Of a DNA stretch of 64,000 bases, positions 26,478 through 36,788 are shown piece by piece. This DNA comes from an uncultured Tateyamaria sp. (GTDB lineage Bacteria > Pseudomonadota > Alphaproteobacteria > Rhodobacterales > Rhodobacteraceae). The DNA lies in assembly GCF_947503045.1 (NCBI RefSeq), contig NZ_CANNCF010000001.1, positions 806,001 to 870,000 on the forward strand, written 5' to 3'. A program made the position numbers and the translations under genes. How positions within the stretch are numbered: the stretch's first letter is position 1; the number at the start of each line of letters is the position of its first letter. A model generated the notes under the pieces. The model had not been told where the DNA came from and ran no database searches. It was given only the letters and a program-made list of their open reading frames with translations.

Positions 26478-29400
26478 TCAGGTCTTGACGTAGCCTGCCA
26501 CCACCTGCAGCAGACGGAAGGCCGTGGCGGCGTCATTTTCGACCACGGCCATGAAGTCTTCTTCGCTGATACGCAGGCAGGACAGGGCGGATTTGGCCCG
26601 CATATCAAGGGCGCGGGGCTCGCGCCGGATCAGGCCCAACTCGCCCACCAGTGCGCCCGCGCCGACGGTTGCGATCAGCTGATCTTCGCCGCCCGGACGG
26701 GGCAGCAGCAGGTCCGCCTCACCGTCGATGATCATATAGGCCCCGTCGGTCGGGTCGTCGCGTTTGCGGAACACGTATTCGTGCGGATTGGCCGTGTACC
26801 AGCGCGCGCCAAACGCAAGCAGACGCAACTGCTTGCGCTTGAGCCCGGAAAACAGCGGCGTGCGGCTAAGCGCGTCGAGCTTGCGGGCCAGATCCGCGCC
26901 AACCTCGCTGTCGGCTTCGGCGCGCGTCCCTTCGGCCCCGACAAGGCGGCCCTGCTGGATTTCAAAGTGCATATCGAACACGTCTTCGTCCTCGAATCCT
27001 TCGTTGAGAAAGATGAGGATCGAGTCAGGCAAAAGTGCGCGCAGGTTGGTGATCAGCGCCTCGCGGGTGTCGGCATCATAGCTGGCCATGACCCGGTCCA
27101 GGATCAGGACATCGGGGCGCTTGATGGTGGCCCGGCTGATCGACAGTGGTTCGGCAAAGATGGCAGGCAGGTTGGCCCCGCCAAGGGCGATCGGCACGTC
27201 AAAGACCAGTTCCAGCACCTGTGGGCTGACCCCTTCATCCGCCAGCACCTGCACCACGATCCGGCGCAATTCCTCGCCCCGCGTGCCGGCCCCTTCGGCC
27301 ACTTTGCCGAACAGCGCGTTTTCCAGAACCGTCATGCCGTAGACGTATTTGCCCTCTTCGATGGGCACAAAAAGGTCGTCCATCTGTTCGCGCAGCGAGT
27401 CGGCATGCTGGGCGCGCATCTCCAGCACACGGGCCTTGACGTCTTCGGGAAAGGATGGGCCGACCTGTTCGGCGGTGACGCTGGACGGCACGCTTAACAG
27501 CAGGGCGAGTTCGCTGTCGGTGATCTGCGATCCCGGTGGTTTGCGGTTCACCAGATCAAGGGCGGCGTCATAGACAGCTACTTCCAGGCCCACTTTGCGG
27601 AACAGCGGATGATCGGTGCCATTCGCGCCAAAAATCTGGCGCAGCATTTCGATTATGTTGCGGGCCAACTGTTCGAGATTGCTGGCCAGTTCCAGCGCGT
27701 GCAGCAGGCGCAGGAACTCCAGCTTGGCCTCGATGATCTCGGGGGTGATCGCCTCGCGCGGAGTGGCAAAGAGCAGGTTTTCCGAGATCGGCAAGGCCGG
27801 GTTGTATGCCTGCGGATCAAAACGGTGCACATAGCGCGTGAGACCCGCCGCCTCGACCGCCGCAGCCACCTTGGGACGAAGGGCGATCAGGGCTTCGGTC
27901 AGGGCCGCGTGTTTGTCCGCGTCAAAAGTCTGATCCATCGTGCGCCGGGTCAGCACCTCGCCACTGCCGGACCCATCGATCAGCGTGTACCACCAGGCGC
28001 GCAACTGGGCGCGATCCTCGACCCCGGCCAGCGTCGGATCAAGCCACTTTGCCTTGAGCATGTCGGGCGAGTTCCCGGCCCGTTTGGCTTCGCGGGCAAA
28101 GTCGGTTTCGGTGCCTTCGCCAACCGGAGAGACCCGCATCGGCATCATAACGTTCTGCCCATAACTGCCCTGAAACAGGATGGGGCGCGAGTTGGCATGG
28201 CCAATCCGCTTGGCGATTGTGGCCTGATGCAGGCTGTTGATGCTCTTGCCCGACAGGGTGACCGAACCGCTGGTGGGCAGGGTTTCGCGGGTCAGCACTT
28301 CTGCCAGCGCGCGGCGGTCTTCGTCATTTTCGGCGCTGATCCCCACCACGGCCCCGGCGGGCAGCGTGACCGAGATATCTTCGAGCACCGGGTTGCCGTC
28401 GCCGTCACGCACCGTCACCTGATCCAGCACAATGTCACCTGTCAGACGCGGCGCTTCGGGGGCGGGGCCGTAAAACAGGTCCTCGTCCACCATGCCTTCG
28501 GGGGCAAAGCGTTCGGTAATCGTCTCCCAGCGCAGGGACATGTCGGCGGACTGGTTGTAATAGGTCAGCAGCTCCTTCCACGGGCTCGACAGGTCCTTGT
28601 AGGCCGCGAGGGCTGCGACCAGCGCGCCGATGGTCACCTGCCCCTGAATGACCAGGTAGCCACCGATGGAAAAGAAAAAGAATGGCGTGAGTTGCGTGAT
28701 GAAGTTGTTGAGAAACTTCATGAAGAATTTCTTCTGGTAGATCTGGAAGCGGATGTCGAAGAGCCGCCCCAGCCGGTCGCCGATCATCGCCATCCGGTAG
28801 CGCCAGCCGCCATTGACCCGCAGGGTCGAGGCCCCCACCGCGCCTTCGCCAATCTCGGCCGCCAGCGCGCGCACCTGAATGACGCGTTTCTTGTTCAGCA
28901 GGTTGATCTGGCGTTGCAGTTTCGGGATCAGCCAGGCCTGCAGCGGGATCAGCGCACAGGCGGCCAGACCAAAGGCGACCGACTGAAGGAACAGAAAGCC
29001 GAGGATCGTCAGCATCTGGCCCGCCTGCAGCACAGGCTGGGCCACCGCATCGCCCATCAGACCACCCATCGGCTCGCTCTCGGCGGTGACCATGCTGACC
29101 AGCTCGCCTTGGCTCGTGCGTTCGAAATAGGGCTGGGGAAAGCGCAGGATGCGAGCGATCAACGTATAGCGAAATCGGCGCAGCAGACGTTCGGCCAACA
29201 CGCCCTTCATGGTGTTGATCCGCATCTTCATCAGGCCGTGGGCCATCACCGCCAGCAAGAATCCGCCACAAAGCAGCATCAAGTAGTTGATTTGCGAGAA
29301 CTCCATCCCGAAGGCGGTGATCGATGACGACCCCGACCCAATGGCGTCGTTGATGATCTGCTTGGGCAGCTCCAGCGTCAGGTAAAGCAGGGGAAACAGG

Positions 29401-29516
29401 CTCAGCGTCACCACCAGCAGGATCAACTGATCGCGTTTGGAATACTTCCAGATAAAGGCAAAAATGGAGGATTCGATGGCTCTGGCCCTACTCAATTTGG
29501 ACGCCGTGCGCCTCAA
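26478..29516 (-). CDS. ABC-type exporter-like fusion: membrane domain, degenerate nucleotide-binding domain, C-terminal cNMP-binding domain
   Basis: A 1012-residue protein. Residues ~20-330 form an ABC exporter membrane domain with about six helices and ABC coupling features (RFRYTLIARILRFPQPYFERTSQGELVS). Residues ~360-860 align with an ABC ATPase, but Walker A is GISAENDEDRRAL (391-403, no GKS/T), the signature region is FAEPLSISRATIKR (787-800), Walker B ends LILDR instead of LILDE (804-808) and the H-loop is FLNEGF (836-841). Residues ~886-1005 are a CRP-like cyclic-nucleotide domain (FSGLKRKQLRLLAFGARWYTANPHEYVFRK; GALVGELGLIRREPRALDMRA). A ~270-residue insert carries two additional ENLLF/ENALF segments. 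Probably does not hydrolyse ATP (inference). It lies upstream of tamAB on the same strand, 119 bp apart. Confidence 0.8.
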   Translation of the reverse strand: MRRTASKLSRARAIESSIFAFIWKYSKRDQLILLVVTLSLFPLLYLTLELPKQIINDAIGSGSSSITAFGMEFSQINYLMLLCGGFLLAVMAHGLMKMRINTMKGVLAERLLRRFRYTLIARILRFPQPYFERTSQGELVSMVTAESEPMGGLMGDAVAQPVLQAGQMLTILGFLFLQSVAFGLAACALIPLQAWLIPKLQRQINLLNKKRVIQVRALAAEIGEGAVGASTLRVNGGWRYRMAMIGDRLGRLFDIRFQIYQKKFFMKFLNNFITQLTPFFFFSIGGYLVIQGQVTIGALVAALAAYKDLSSPWKELLTYYNQSADMSLRWETITERFAPEGMVDEDLFYGPAPEAPRLTGDIVLDQVTVRDGDGNPVLEDISVTLPAGAVVGISAENDEDRRALAEVLTRETLPTSGSVTLSGKSINSLHQATIAKRIGHANSRPILFQGSYGQNVMMPMRVSPVGEGTETDFAREAKRAGNSPDMLKAKWLDPTLAGVEDRAQLRAWWYTLIDGSGSGEVLTRRTMDQTFDADKHAALTEALIALRPKVAAAVEAAGLTRYVHRFDPQAYNPALPISENLLFATPREAITPEIIEAKLEFLRLLHALELASNLEQLARNIIEMLRQIFGANGTDHPLFRKVGLEVAVYDAALDLVNRKPPGSQITDSELALLLSVPSSVTAEQVGPSFPEDVKARVLEMRAQHADSLREQMDDLFVPIEEGKYVYGMTVLENALFGKVAEGAGTRGEELRRIVVQVLADEGVSPQVLELVFDVPIALGGANLPAIFAEPLSISRATIKRPDVLILDRVMASYDADTREALITNLRALLPDSILIFLNEGFEDEDVFDMHFEIQQGRLVGAEGTRAEADSEVGADLARKLDALSRTPLFSGLKRKQLRLLAFGARWYTANPHEYVFRKRDDPTDGAYMIIDGEADLLLPRPGGEDQLIATVGAGALVGELGLIRREPRALDMRAKSALSCLRISEEDFMAVVENDAATAFRLLQVVAGYVKT

Positions 29517-29648
29517 TGCAGGTTAAACGTGCTGAGGTTGGTAAATCAATGCTTTGTGGGGCGATGTTGACTTGCTGCGTGAGGTGGATTGCTCCGAACG
29601 GATTGCCATCCTAGGATGCGGATCAGAGTAACACGTGAAGGACCGTCC

Positions 29649-30029
29649 TTGAGTGATCCAGTGCTTTTCGGGTTTGGGCTGCTGTTTTTGCTGCAGGCCA
29701 AACACCTGTTTGCGGATTTCTATCTGCAGACACCTCGCATGTTGCGGGACCGTGGGCGCTATGTGCATGTGGGGCGCGCACAACATGCGGGCGTGCATGG
29801 TGTCGGATCGCTGATCGCAATGATGGTGATGGGGGTGCCGTTTGGGCTGACCCTCGTGGTGGCACTGATCGAATGGGCGGTGCATTTCCACATCGATTGG
29901 GCCAAGGGGCGCTGGTCGGATCACACCGGACACGGGCCCGATCAGGCCGGATACTGGCGCGCCTTCGGGGTCGATCAGGCCCTGCACCAATGGACTTATC
30001 TCATAATGGTCTGGGCCGTCCTGCCCTGA
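29649..30029 (+). CDS. DUF3307 family small membrane protein
   Basis: About 126 residues starting from TTG 29649, which has AAGGA seven bases upstream; the open frame extends further but without homology. Three hydrophobic segments (LFGFGLLFLLQAKHLFADFYLQ; VGSLIAMMVMGVPFGLTLVVALIEWAVHFHIDW; DQALHQWTYLIMVWAVLP) with the DUF3307 signatures K-HLFADFYLQ, HAGVHG, EWAVHFHIDW and DQALHQ. An inner-membrane protein of unknown role; the conserved His and Asp could bind a metal. Confidence 0.82.
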   Translation: MSDPVLFGFGLLFLLQAKHLFADFYLQTPRMLRDRGRYVHVGRAQHAGVHGVGSLIAMMVMGVPFGLTLVVALIEWAVHFHIDWAKGRWSDHTGHGPDQAGYWRAFGVDQALHQWTYLIMVWAVLP

Positions 30030-30198
30030 GCGGCCACAGCGCTTTTCTGCACCTGGTGCGCGACGTGCATGTCCCGCTTCTCTGATTTATAAAACCCTCC
30101 CCGAAGGGTCGGCCCGCCTTTTTTCCCGAGGCCCGCAGGATTGACACAGGCCCTTTTCGCGGGCCTTGTGGGCCGCAAATATGCAAGGAGATAGGACC

Positions 30199-31314
<1,116 letters not shown>

Positions 31315-31323
31315 ACCTGAGGC

Positions 31324-31347
31324 GGGCGGAGGACACCTCCGCCTTAC
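31324..31347. repeat. 24-bp hairpin repeat, copy A
   Basis: GGGCGGAGGACACCTCCGCC followed by TTAC: an inverted repeat (GGCGGAG/CTCCGCC) just after frmA, differing at one base from the copy at 36111-36134. It probably works as a terminator or mRNA-stabilising hairpin. Confidence 0.6.
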
Positions 31348-31474
31348 AGCCAGCCCATCGCGCCGGATTTCACTCAATTTGGCGCGATGTTCCTGCGTGG
31401 TGGCGCGCATTGCAGGTTTTTTGCGTTCGGCGCCCAAGGTAAAATGATGCAGTCGCAATGCGTGCGGAGGCTGC

Positions 31475-31933
31475 ATGAAACTGACCGTCAATGGCAGAGA
31501 TCACGAGGTGGATGTCGAAGAGGACATGCCGCTCTTGTGGGTGCTGCGCGATGAGCTGAACATCAAGGGTGTCAAATATGGCTGCGGGGTCGCCCAGTGT
31601 GGGGCCTGCACGGTGCATATCGATGGCGAGGCGGTCCGCTCCTGCCAGACGGCGGCCGGCGATGTCTGGGGCGATGTCACCACAATCGAAGGGCTGGGCA
31701 CGCCCGAAGCGCTGCACGCGGTGCAGGCCGCGTGGATCACGCATCAGGTGGCGCAGTGCGGCTATTGCCAGTCCGGGCAGATTATGCAGGCCGCCGCCTT
31801 GCTGTCCGAAATCCCGAACCCGACCGATGCCGAAATTGATGACGCGATGAACGGCAACCTGTGCCGCTGCGGCACCTACACCCGTATCCGCGCCGCCATC
31901 AAAACCGCATCACAGTCCATGCAGGCGGGCTAA
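31475..31933 (+). CDS. 2Fe-2S small subunit of a molybdenum hydroxylase (IorA/CoxS-like)
   Basis: A 152-residue two-cluster subunit. N-terminal plant-type [2Fe-2S] ligands in [14 protein letters not shown] (Cys37, Cys42, Cys45) plus Cys57; the C-terminal cluster uses CGYCQSGQ and NLCRCGTY. It passes electrons from the molybdopterin subunit encoded 4 bp downstream. The pair resembles isoquinoline 1-oxidoreductase or aldehyde dehydrogenases of the xanthine oxidase family that lack a separate FAD subunit. Substrate unknown. Confidence 0.9.
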   Translation: MKLTVNGRDHEVDVEEDMPLLWVLRDELNIKGVKYGCGVAQCGACTVHIDGEAVRSCQTAAGDVWGDVTTIEGLGTPEALHAVQAAWITHQVAQCGYCQSGQIMQAAALLSEIPNPTDAEIDDAMNGNLCRCGTYTRIRAAIKTASQSMQAG

Positions 31934-31937
31934 GCGT

Positions 31938-34178
31938 ATGAGCCGTCTGGGAAAAATCGCGCGCCGCAGCTTTCTGGTCGGATCGGCCGCTGTCGTGGGA
32001 GGCGTCGCCTTTGGCTATGTCATGTACAAACGCCCCGTTGCCAATCCATTGCTGGATAATCTCGGCGAAGGTGCCGCGGGGCTGACCCCCTATGTGCGCA
32101 TCGATGCTTCGGGCATCACCTTGATCACGCCGCGTGCGGACAGCGGGCAGGGGGCTTATTCCGTGCAGGCCGCCCTGATCGCAGAGGAACTGGATGTGGA
32201 ACTTGACCAGATCCGCGTCGATCCCGGCATGCCAAGCCCTGCCTATTACAACACCGCCCTCAGCGATGAGGCCGCACCGTTCCGTGCGACGGATGACACG
32301 TTGCTGGCGGAGTCCGCGCGTGGTGTCATGGATGCGATGATCAAGTTTCTGGGCCTGCAGGTGACGGGTGGATCGACCACGGTGCCTGATGGTTTTGGCA
32401 AGCTGCGCATGGCGGGCGCCGTGGCGCGCGAGACGTTGAAAGCCGCCGCTGCCGAGGCCAAGGGCGTGCCTGTGAGCAGCCTCAAAACCGCGCGGGGCCA
32501 AGTGGAACTGCCGGGTGGAGAGACGATCAGCTATGTCGATCTGGCACCGATTGCGGCGACTTTGACGCCCGTGAATGACGTTTCCTTGCGCGATCCGTCC
32601 ACGTGGCAGCTGGTCGGAAAGGCGATGGAACGCGTTGATATCGTGGCGAAATCCACTGGCACGCAGGACTATGGCATCGACTTTGAAGCCGAGGGGCTGC
32701 TGCATGCCAGCGTGCGCACCAACCCGCGTCGCGGTGGGGCGCTGCTGCGCTATGATGCCTCGGTTGCGCGGGGCATGCGCGGTGTGAAACAGATCGTTGA
32801 GGTCACCGGTGGCGTCGCGGTCATTGCGGACAACACGTGGCGGGCCATTCAGGCGGTCAACGCGATTGAGGTTGAGTGGGGCCCGGCCGCATACCCCGCA
32901 GAGATGGTGGGCCATTGGCAGGCCTTGGCCGACAGCTTCGATGACGCTTTTGTCGACAGTCGCAAGCGCGATGACGGCGATGTTGAGGCGGCCTTGGCCA
33001 ATGCAGATGTGATCGAGGCCGAGTACCGGGCGCCTTACCTTGCCCATGCGCCGCTTGAGCCGATCTCGGCCACCGTGTTGGTTGGCGAGGACCGTGTAGA
33101 CGTCTGGACGGGCACGCAAATCCCGCGCTTTGTCCAGAACAACGTGGCCGGTATCACGGGCCATGACCGCGATGACGTGCATGTCCATGTGCAGATGATG
33201 GGGGGCAGTTTTGGCCATCGGCTGGAGGACCGCGTCGTGCGCGAGGCCGCCGAGATTGCGCTGGCCGTCAAGGGCACGCCGGTCAAGCTGACCTATTCCC
33301 GCGAGGAGGATATGAGCCACGATGACACCCGCCAGATCGCCATGGCGCGCGGGCGTGGCGCGGTGCGGGACGGGCAGGTGCAGGCCTATGATCTGGGCAT
33401 CGCGATGCCGTCGATCATTGCCAGTCAGATGGGCCGTCAGGGCCTGTCCCTGCCGGGGCCGGACACGCAGATCGTGGCGGGCGCCTGGGAGCAACCCTTT
33501 GAAATTCCTGACTATCGTGTCACAGGCTATCGCACGCCTGAGCTGGCGCCGATCACCTCGTGGCGCTCGGTCGGGGCCTCGACCAACGGTTTTTTCCACG
33601 ATGTTTTCCTGGATGAACTGATCCACGCCGCGGGCGCAGATCCGATGGAAGAACGCCTGCGCCTGTGCTGGCATGACCCCTCGCGCAAGGTGCTGGAGGC
33701 CGTCGCCGAGATGTCGGGTTGGGGCCGCCCGCAGGCCCCCAACACGGGGCGCGGTGTCGCGTTCTGCCTGTCCTTTGGCGTGCCGACCGCCGAGGTGATC
33801 GAAGTCACCCAAACCGAGGCGGGCATCCGTCTGGACAAGGTCTGGGTGGCGGCGGATGTGGGCACGGTGGTGGACCCTGTGAACTTTGAAAACAACGTGC
33901 AGGGCGGGGTCATCTGGGCGCTGGGCCATGCGATCAATGCCGAAGTGACCTATGCCGACGGGATGGTCGAGCAGATGAACTACTATGACTTTGAGGGACT
34001 GCGGCTGGCGCAGGCCCCGGAGATCGAAGTGCGCGGGCTGGAGAACGGCGCCCATGTGCGCGGCATCGGGGAACCGATGGTGCCCCCGGCGGCTGCGGCC
34101 CTGTCCAACGCCATCTTTGCCGCGACCGGTAAGCGCATCCGCGAGATGCCGATGCGGAAATTTATCGACTTTGCCTGA
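31938..34178 (+). CDS. Molybdopterin-binding subunit of an IorB-like molybdenum hydroxylase, Tat-exported
   Basis: A 746-residue protein with a twin-arginine signal (IARRSFLVGSAAVVGGVAFG). It carries the xanthine-oxidase-type Mo domains: GAYSVQAALIAEELDVELDQIRVDPGMP, GGSFGHRLEDRVVREAA, the WRSVGASTNGFFHDVFLDEL cofactor segment, and the catalytic-Glu region HVRGIGEPMVPPAAAALSNAI (GxGE). Family members hydroxylate N-heterocycles or oxidise aldehydes, donating electrons to the respiratory chain. Cotranscribed with the 2Fe-2S subunit. The physiological substrate cannot be read from sequence. Confidence 0.9.
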   Translation: MSRLGKIARRSFLVGSAAVVGGVAFGYVMYKRPVANPLLDNLGEGAAGLTPYVRIDASGITLITPRADSGQGAYSVQAALIAEELDVELDQIRVDPGMPSPAYYNTALSDEAAPFRATDDTLLAESARGVMDAMIKFLGLQVTGGSTTVPDGFGKLRMAGAVARETLKAAAAEAKGVPVSSLKTARGQVELPGGETISYVDLAPIAATLTPVNDVSLRDPSTWQLVGKAMERVDIVAKSTGTQDYGIDFEAEGLLHASVRTNPRRGGALLRYDASVARGMRGVKQIVEVTGGVAVIADNTWRAIQAVNAIEVEWGPAAYPAEMVGHWQALADSFDDAFVDSRKRDDGDVEAALANADVIEAEYRAPYLAHAPLEPISATVLVGEDRVDVWTGTQIPRFVQNNVAGITGHDRDDVHVHVQMMGGSFGHRLEDRVVREAAEIALAVKGTPVKLTYSREEDMSHDDTRQIAMARGRGAVRDGQVQAYDLGIAMPSIIASQMGRQGLSLPGPDTQIVAGAWEQPFEIPDYRVTGYRTPELAPITSWRSVGASTNGFFHDVFLDELIHAAGADPMEERLRLCWHDPSRKVLEAVAEMSGWGRPQAPNTGRGVAFCLSFGVPTAEVIEVTQTEAGIRLDKVWVAADVGTVVDPVNFENNVQGGVIWALGHAINAEVTYADGMVEQMNYYDFEGLRLAQAPEIEVRGLENGAHVRGIGEPMVPPAAAALSNAIFAATGKRIREMPMRKFIDFA

Positions 34179-34514
34179 GACGGAATGCGCCGCGCGGCCC
34201 GTTGCCGGGCGCGCGTGTTGCGCGTGCGCCGTTAACCTATGCGCAATTTGTATCCTGCGGCGAATTTACCATTGATTTGGAATGGTTTACGCCAAATCCG
34301 GGGACGCACAACCCGTACACAACCTGTGCACAAGGTGTGCACCGAAGTGGTGCATTTGGCCATGTGTTAACGCAGCGTGCGTTGCGCGCCCATCCCCTCA
34401 CGCCCGCCAGCGGGGCATAAAAATCTTTCGCGTTGGTGTGAATAATCCCGGCCGTCCTCGTGTTTCCCCCTCATAGCCCGGCGCAGATAGCGTCCCTTGA
34501 TACGGAGAAATTTG
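34179..34514. other. Intergenic region with short palindromes upstream of an unknown gene
   Basis: This 336-bp gap has no gene. It contains clustered GTGCAC-type sequence at about 34325-34354, including TGCACC-GAAGT-GGTGCA (34338-34354), and two GTTAAC sites. It probably carries the promoter of the following gene and may bind a regulator. Confidence 0.4.
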
Positions 34515-35363
34515 ATGGCTCAGAAGATTGGCGGAATTACCTACCCCAGCACCGTTGCGGAACTTTTGCGTGAACGCGAGTTGACCAAAGTGATGATGCA
34601 AACCTTTACGTCGCCCGAGGTGCGTCACCGGTTCAAGTTCCTGATCAACCCACCTGCGGCGGATGCAGTGTTTTCCGAGTACATTGCCGAACGCTCGCGC
34701 ACCCCGATTTCCCTGCCGCGCCACATCACGCAGAACGCCACCGATCTGGTGACGGAGGACAACTATGACCCCCGCCTGTGGAAGGGTATTCTGGACCTTG
34801 TCGAGGCCAACTGCCGCACCTTTCTGGAAACCGAGATCTTTCCCGAGTTCTTTGACGAAAGCAAATCCTCGACCTTCAAGAAGGTCCACACCCAGAAGCT
34901 GTTTCAGGCCGGTGAAAAGAAATACGGCGACGTCAACAGCATTATGGTGCGCCTGAATCTGACGGATGCTCCTTCGGTGCGCGGGATTCTGGCCGAGATG
35001 ATGCGCGGCAACAAAAGCGGGGCGCGCGAACTTGCCAAATATACGATCAACAAGGCCCGTCTGAAAGCCAGCGCCGAAGAGGTGATTGACGCCATCAAGA
35101 CGGGCAAGGGCCTGACCAATGCGGGCGCCTTTGAGGTCGACACCAAGAAACTGTCGATGTGCGGTTTTGACAAGCCCAAGGATCCCAAGTTGAAAAACCG
35201 GGTCGAGGACATGGTGAACGCCTGGATGAGCGGGGACAAGACGACGGCCAAGCAGATCTTTGCCCTGATCCAGAAAAACGAACCCAAGGACAGTTTTGTT
35301 CAGAAGGACACGATCGAAAGCCTCTTCAAGGCGTTCAAGAAGTTCAAGGTCGTGATCGGCTGA
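34515..35363 (+). CDS. Hypothetical protein, 282 residues, predicted soluble
   Basis: ATG 34515 follows a GGAG at the proper distance. The protein is Lys- and Glu-rich, mostly helical, with no signal peptide or membrane segment. Recognisable stretches are YPSTVAELLRERELTKVMMQTF, FKFLINPPAADAVFSEY, a Lys-rich middle (SSTFKKVHTQKLFQAGEKKYGD) and a basic C-terminus (SLFKAFKKFKVVIG). I recognise no family or catalytic motif. It stands alone between the molybdenum hydroxylase and the urease operon, with a strong terminator after it. Confidence 0.8.
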   Translation: MAQKIGGITYPSTVAELLRERELTKVMMQTFTSPEVRHRFKFLINPPAADAVFSEYIAERSRTPISLPRHITQNATDLVTEDNYDPRLWKGILDLVEANCRTFLETEIFPEFFDESKSSTFKKVHTQKLFQAGEKKYGDVNSIMVRLNLTDAPSVRGILAEMMRGNKSGARELAKYTINKARLKASAEEVIDAIKTGKGLTNAGAFEVDTKKLSMCGFDKPKDPKLKNRVEDMVNAWMSGDKTTAKQIFALIQKNEPKDSFVQKDTIESLFKAFKKFKVVIG

Positions 35364-35407
35364 TCCTAAGACTTGCCGCGCACAGCCACCACGCGGGGCG
35401 GCAAGGG

Positions 35408-35447
35408 CGGGTCGGATTGCCTGTGGCAACGCAATCCGACCCGTTTT
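35408..35447 (+). terminator. Rho-independent terminator
   Basis: CGGGTCGGATTGC (35408-35420) pairs perfectly with GCAATCCGACCCG (35431-35443), followed by TTTT. The 13-bp stem has a 10-nt loop. It ends the unknown gene at 34.5-35.4 kb and can also stop the converging ureG transcript. Confidence 0.9.
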
Positions 35448-35452
35448 GCTGT

Positions 35453-36079
35453 TCAGGCCGTGGTCAGGCCCAGCCCCGAGAGCGCGCGGATGTGGGTCAC
35501 GATATCCTCGACCCCTTGCCCGTGGCGCAGGGCGGCAAAGACAAAGGGGCGGCCAGCGCGCATTTTTGTGGCGTCCCGCTCCATCACCTCAAGCGAGGCC
35601 CCGACATGGGGCGCGAGGTCGGTCTTGTTGATGATCAAGAGGTCCGAGCGCGTGATCGCAGGCCCGCCCTTGCGCGGGATTTCCTCGCCCGCCGCGGTGT
35701 CGATAACATAGAGCGTGATGTCCGCCAGCTCCGGCGAAAAGGTGGCGCTGAGGTTGTCGCCGCCGGATTCGATCAGGATTGCTTCGACCTCCGGATGGCG
35801 TGTGCGCATCTCGGCGACTGCTGCGAGATTGATCGAGGCATCTTCGCGGATCGCCGTGTGCGGGCAGCCCCCGGTTTCGACCCCGATGATCCGGTCCTGC
35901 GGCAGGATTTGCCGCCGCATGAGTTCCTCGGCGTCTTCCTGCGTGTAGATGTCATTGGTGATCACCCCGATGGAGTGCTGATCCTTGAGCGCGGTGGCAA
36001 GGGCTGCGGTCAGCGTGGTCTTGCCTGCCCCTACGGGGCCGCCGATACCGATGCGCAGGGGGCCATTGAGTTGGGTCAT
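35453..36079 (-). CDS. ureG: Urease accessory GTPase UreG
   Basis: A 208-residue SIMIBI-class GTPase: Walker [10 protein letters not shown] (about 13-21), nickel-binding CPH motif in [21 protein letters not shown], and NKTDLA for guanine. It delivers nickel to urease together with UreD, UreE and UreF. ATG 36079 has GGAG ten bases upstream; an earlier in-frame ATG adds five residues. Last gene of the leftward urease operon. Confidence 0.96.
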   Translation of the reverse strand: MTQLNGPLRIGIGGPVGAGKTTLTAALATALKDQHSIGVITNDIYTQEDAEELMRRQILPQDRIIGVETGGCPHTAIREDASINLAAVAEMRTRHPEVEAILIESGGDNLSATFSPELADITLYVIDTAAGEEIPRKGGPAITRSDLLIINKTDLAPHVGASLEVMERDATKMRAGRPFVFAALRHGQGVEDIVTHIRALSGLGLTTA

Positions 36080-36110
36080 AGGTTGGTGCTCCATTTGCGT
36101 GCGCTGGGCC

Positions 36111-36134
36111 GGGCGGAGGACAGCTCCGCCTTAC
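36111..36134. repeat. 24-bp hairpin repeat, copy B
   Basis: GGGCGGAGGACAGCTCCGCC plus TTAC, in the ureF-ureG gap; one base different from copy A at 31324-31347. Inverted repeat with a short loop. Inside an operon it may tune downstream expression. Confidence 0.6.
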
Positions 36135-36155
36135 GGGGATGGGCGCGATGTCTGG

Positions 36156-36788
36156 TCATGTGCGGAAAATCCTTGGGCTGAGGGCTTCGTGGCGCATGGC
36201 CGCGATGTCGGCGGCAAAGCTGGTGGCGGTGAGGTCGTCGAGGCTGCTTGTTGTCGCCTCTGTTGCCGTGGCGGTGATGGCTGGGGCGAGGTTGGCAAGC
36301 ACCTGTTGCCCTGTAGTTTGCCCCAGTGCCATCAGCCGTTGCGCGGCCGCGATGAGGTTGGAGGCAAAGGCGTGCAGGTAGAGCGGTAGCGTTTGGTCGA
36401 GCGGCACTGCCATCGCGCGCGCCGCTGTGCCGACGGCCACGGGGTAGGTGAGGGTGCTGATGTCGATGTTCCAGACCGCCCGCGCGGTATCGCAGAAGGC
36501 CGTGCCTTGCAGGTCCGCCTCTTTCAACCGCTCGGCACTGGCGGCAAACGCGCGTGCGGTGGCGTCGATCTGGGCCGGGTCATCGGCGGTGTAGGCCGCC
36601 GCCAGCAGGATCGCATCGGCGCACGCCGAGCCTTGGGTGATCAGGGTTTCGATCCAGTCCTGCAGGGTTGCCGCGTCGCTGACCTGCCCGTCCGCGATGG
36701 CCTGTTCCAGCCCGTGGGAATAGGCAAACGCCCCGACCGGAAAGGCGGGCGAGAGCCATTGCATGAGGGTGAGGGCGGGGTCGGTCAT
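36156..36788 (-). CDS. ureF: Urease accessory protein UreF
   Basis: A 210-residue all-helical protein with the UreF signature near the N-terminus (LMQWLSPAFPVGAFAYSHGLEQAI) and the LYLHAFASNLIAAAQRLMALGQTTGQ segment. UreF bridges UreD on the apoenzyme to UreG in nickel insertion. Its start overlaps the ureE stop by 4 bp. Confidence 0.94.
   Translation of the reverse strand: MTDPALTLMQWLSPAFPVGAFAYSHGLEQAIADGQVSDAATLQDWIETLITQGSACADAILLAAAYTADDPAQIDATARAFAASAERLKEADLQGTAFCDTARAVWNIDISTLTYPVAVGTAARAMAVPLDQTLPLYLHAFASNLIAAAQRLMALGQTTGQQVLANLAPAITATATEATTSSLDDLTATSFAADIAAMRHEALSPRIFRT

Noticed and set aside
27609-29327. A 572-codon plus-strand open frame opposite the ABC/cNMP fusion
   Set aside because: Composition typical of antisense shadow; no start site or motif.
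31899-34055. A 718-codon open frame antisense to the molybdenum hydroxylase gene
   Set aside because: Low-complexity Arg/His-rich translation with no domain; the opposite strand carries clear Mo-hydroxylase motifs.
34325-34354. Possible replication origin or DnaA-box cluster
   Set aside because: GTGCAC repeats do not match the DnaA box (TTATCCACA), and no replication gene is nearby.
35417-36181. Plus-strand 254-codon open frame opposite ureG
   Set aside because: Antisense shadow of a clear UreG sequence.
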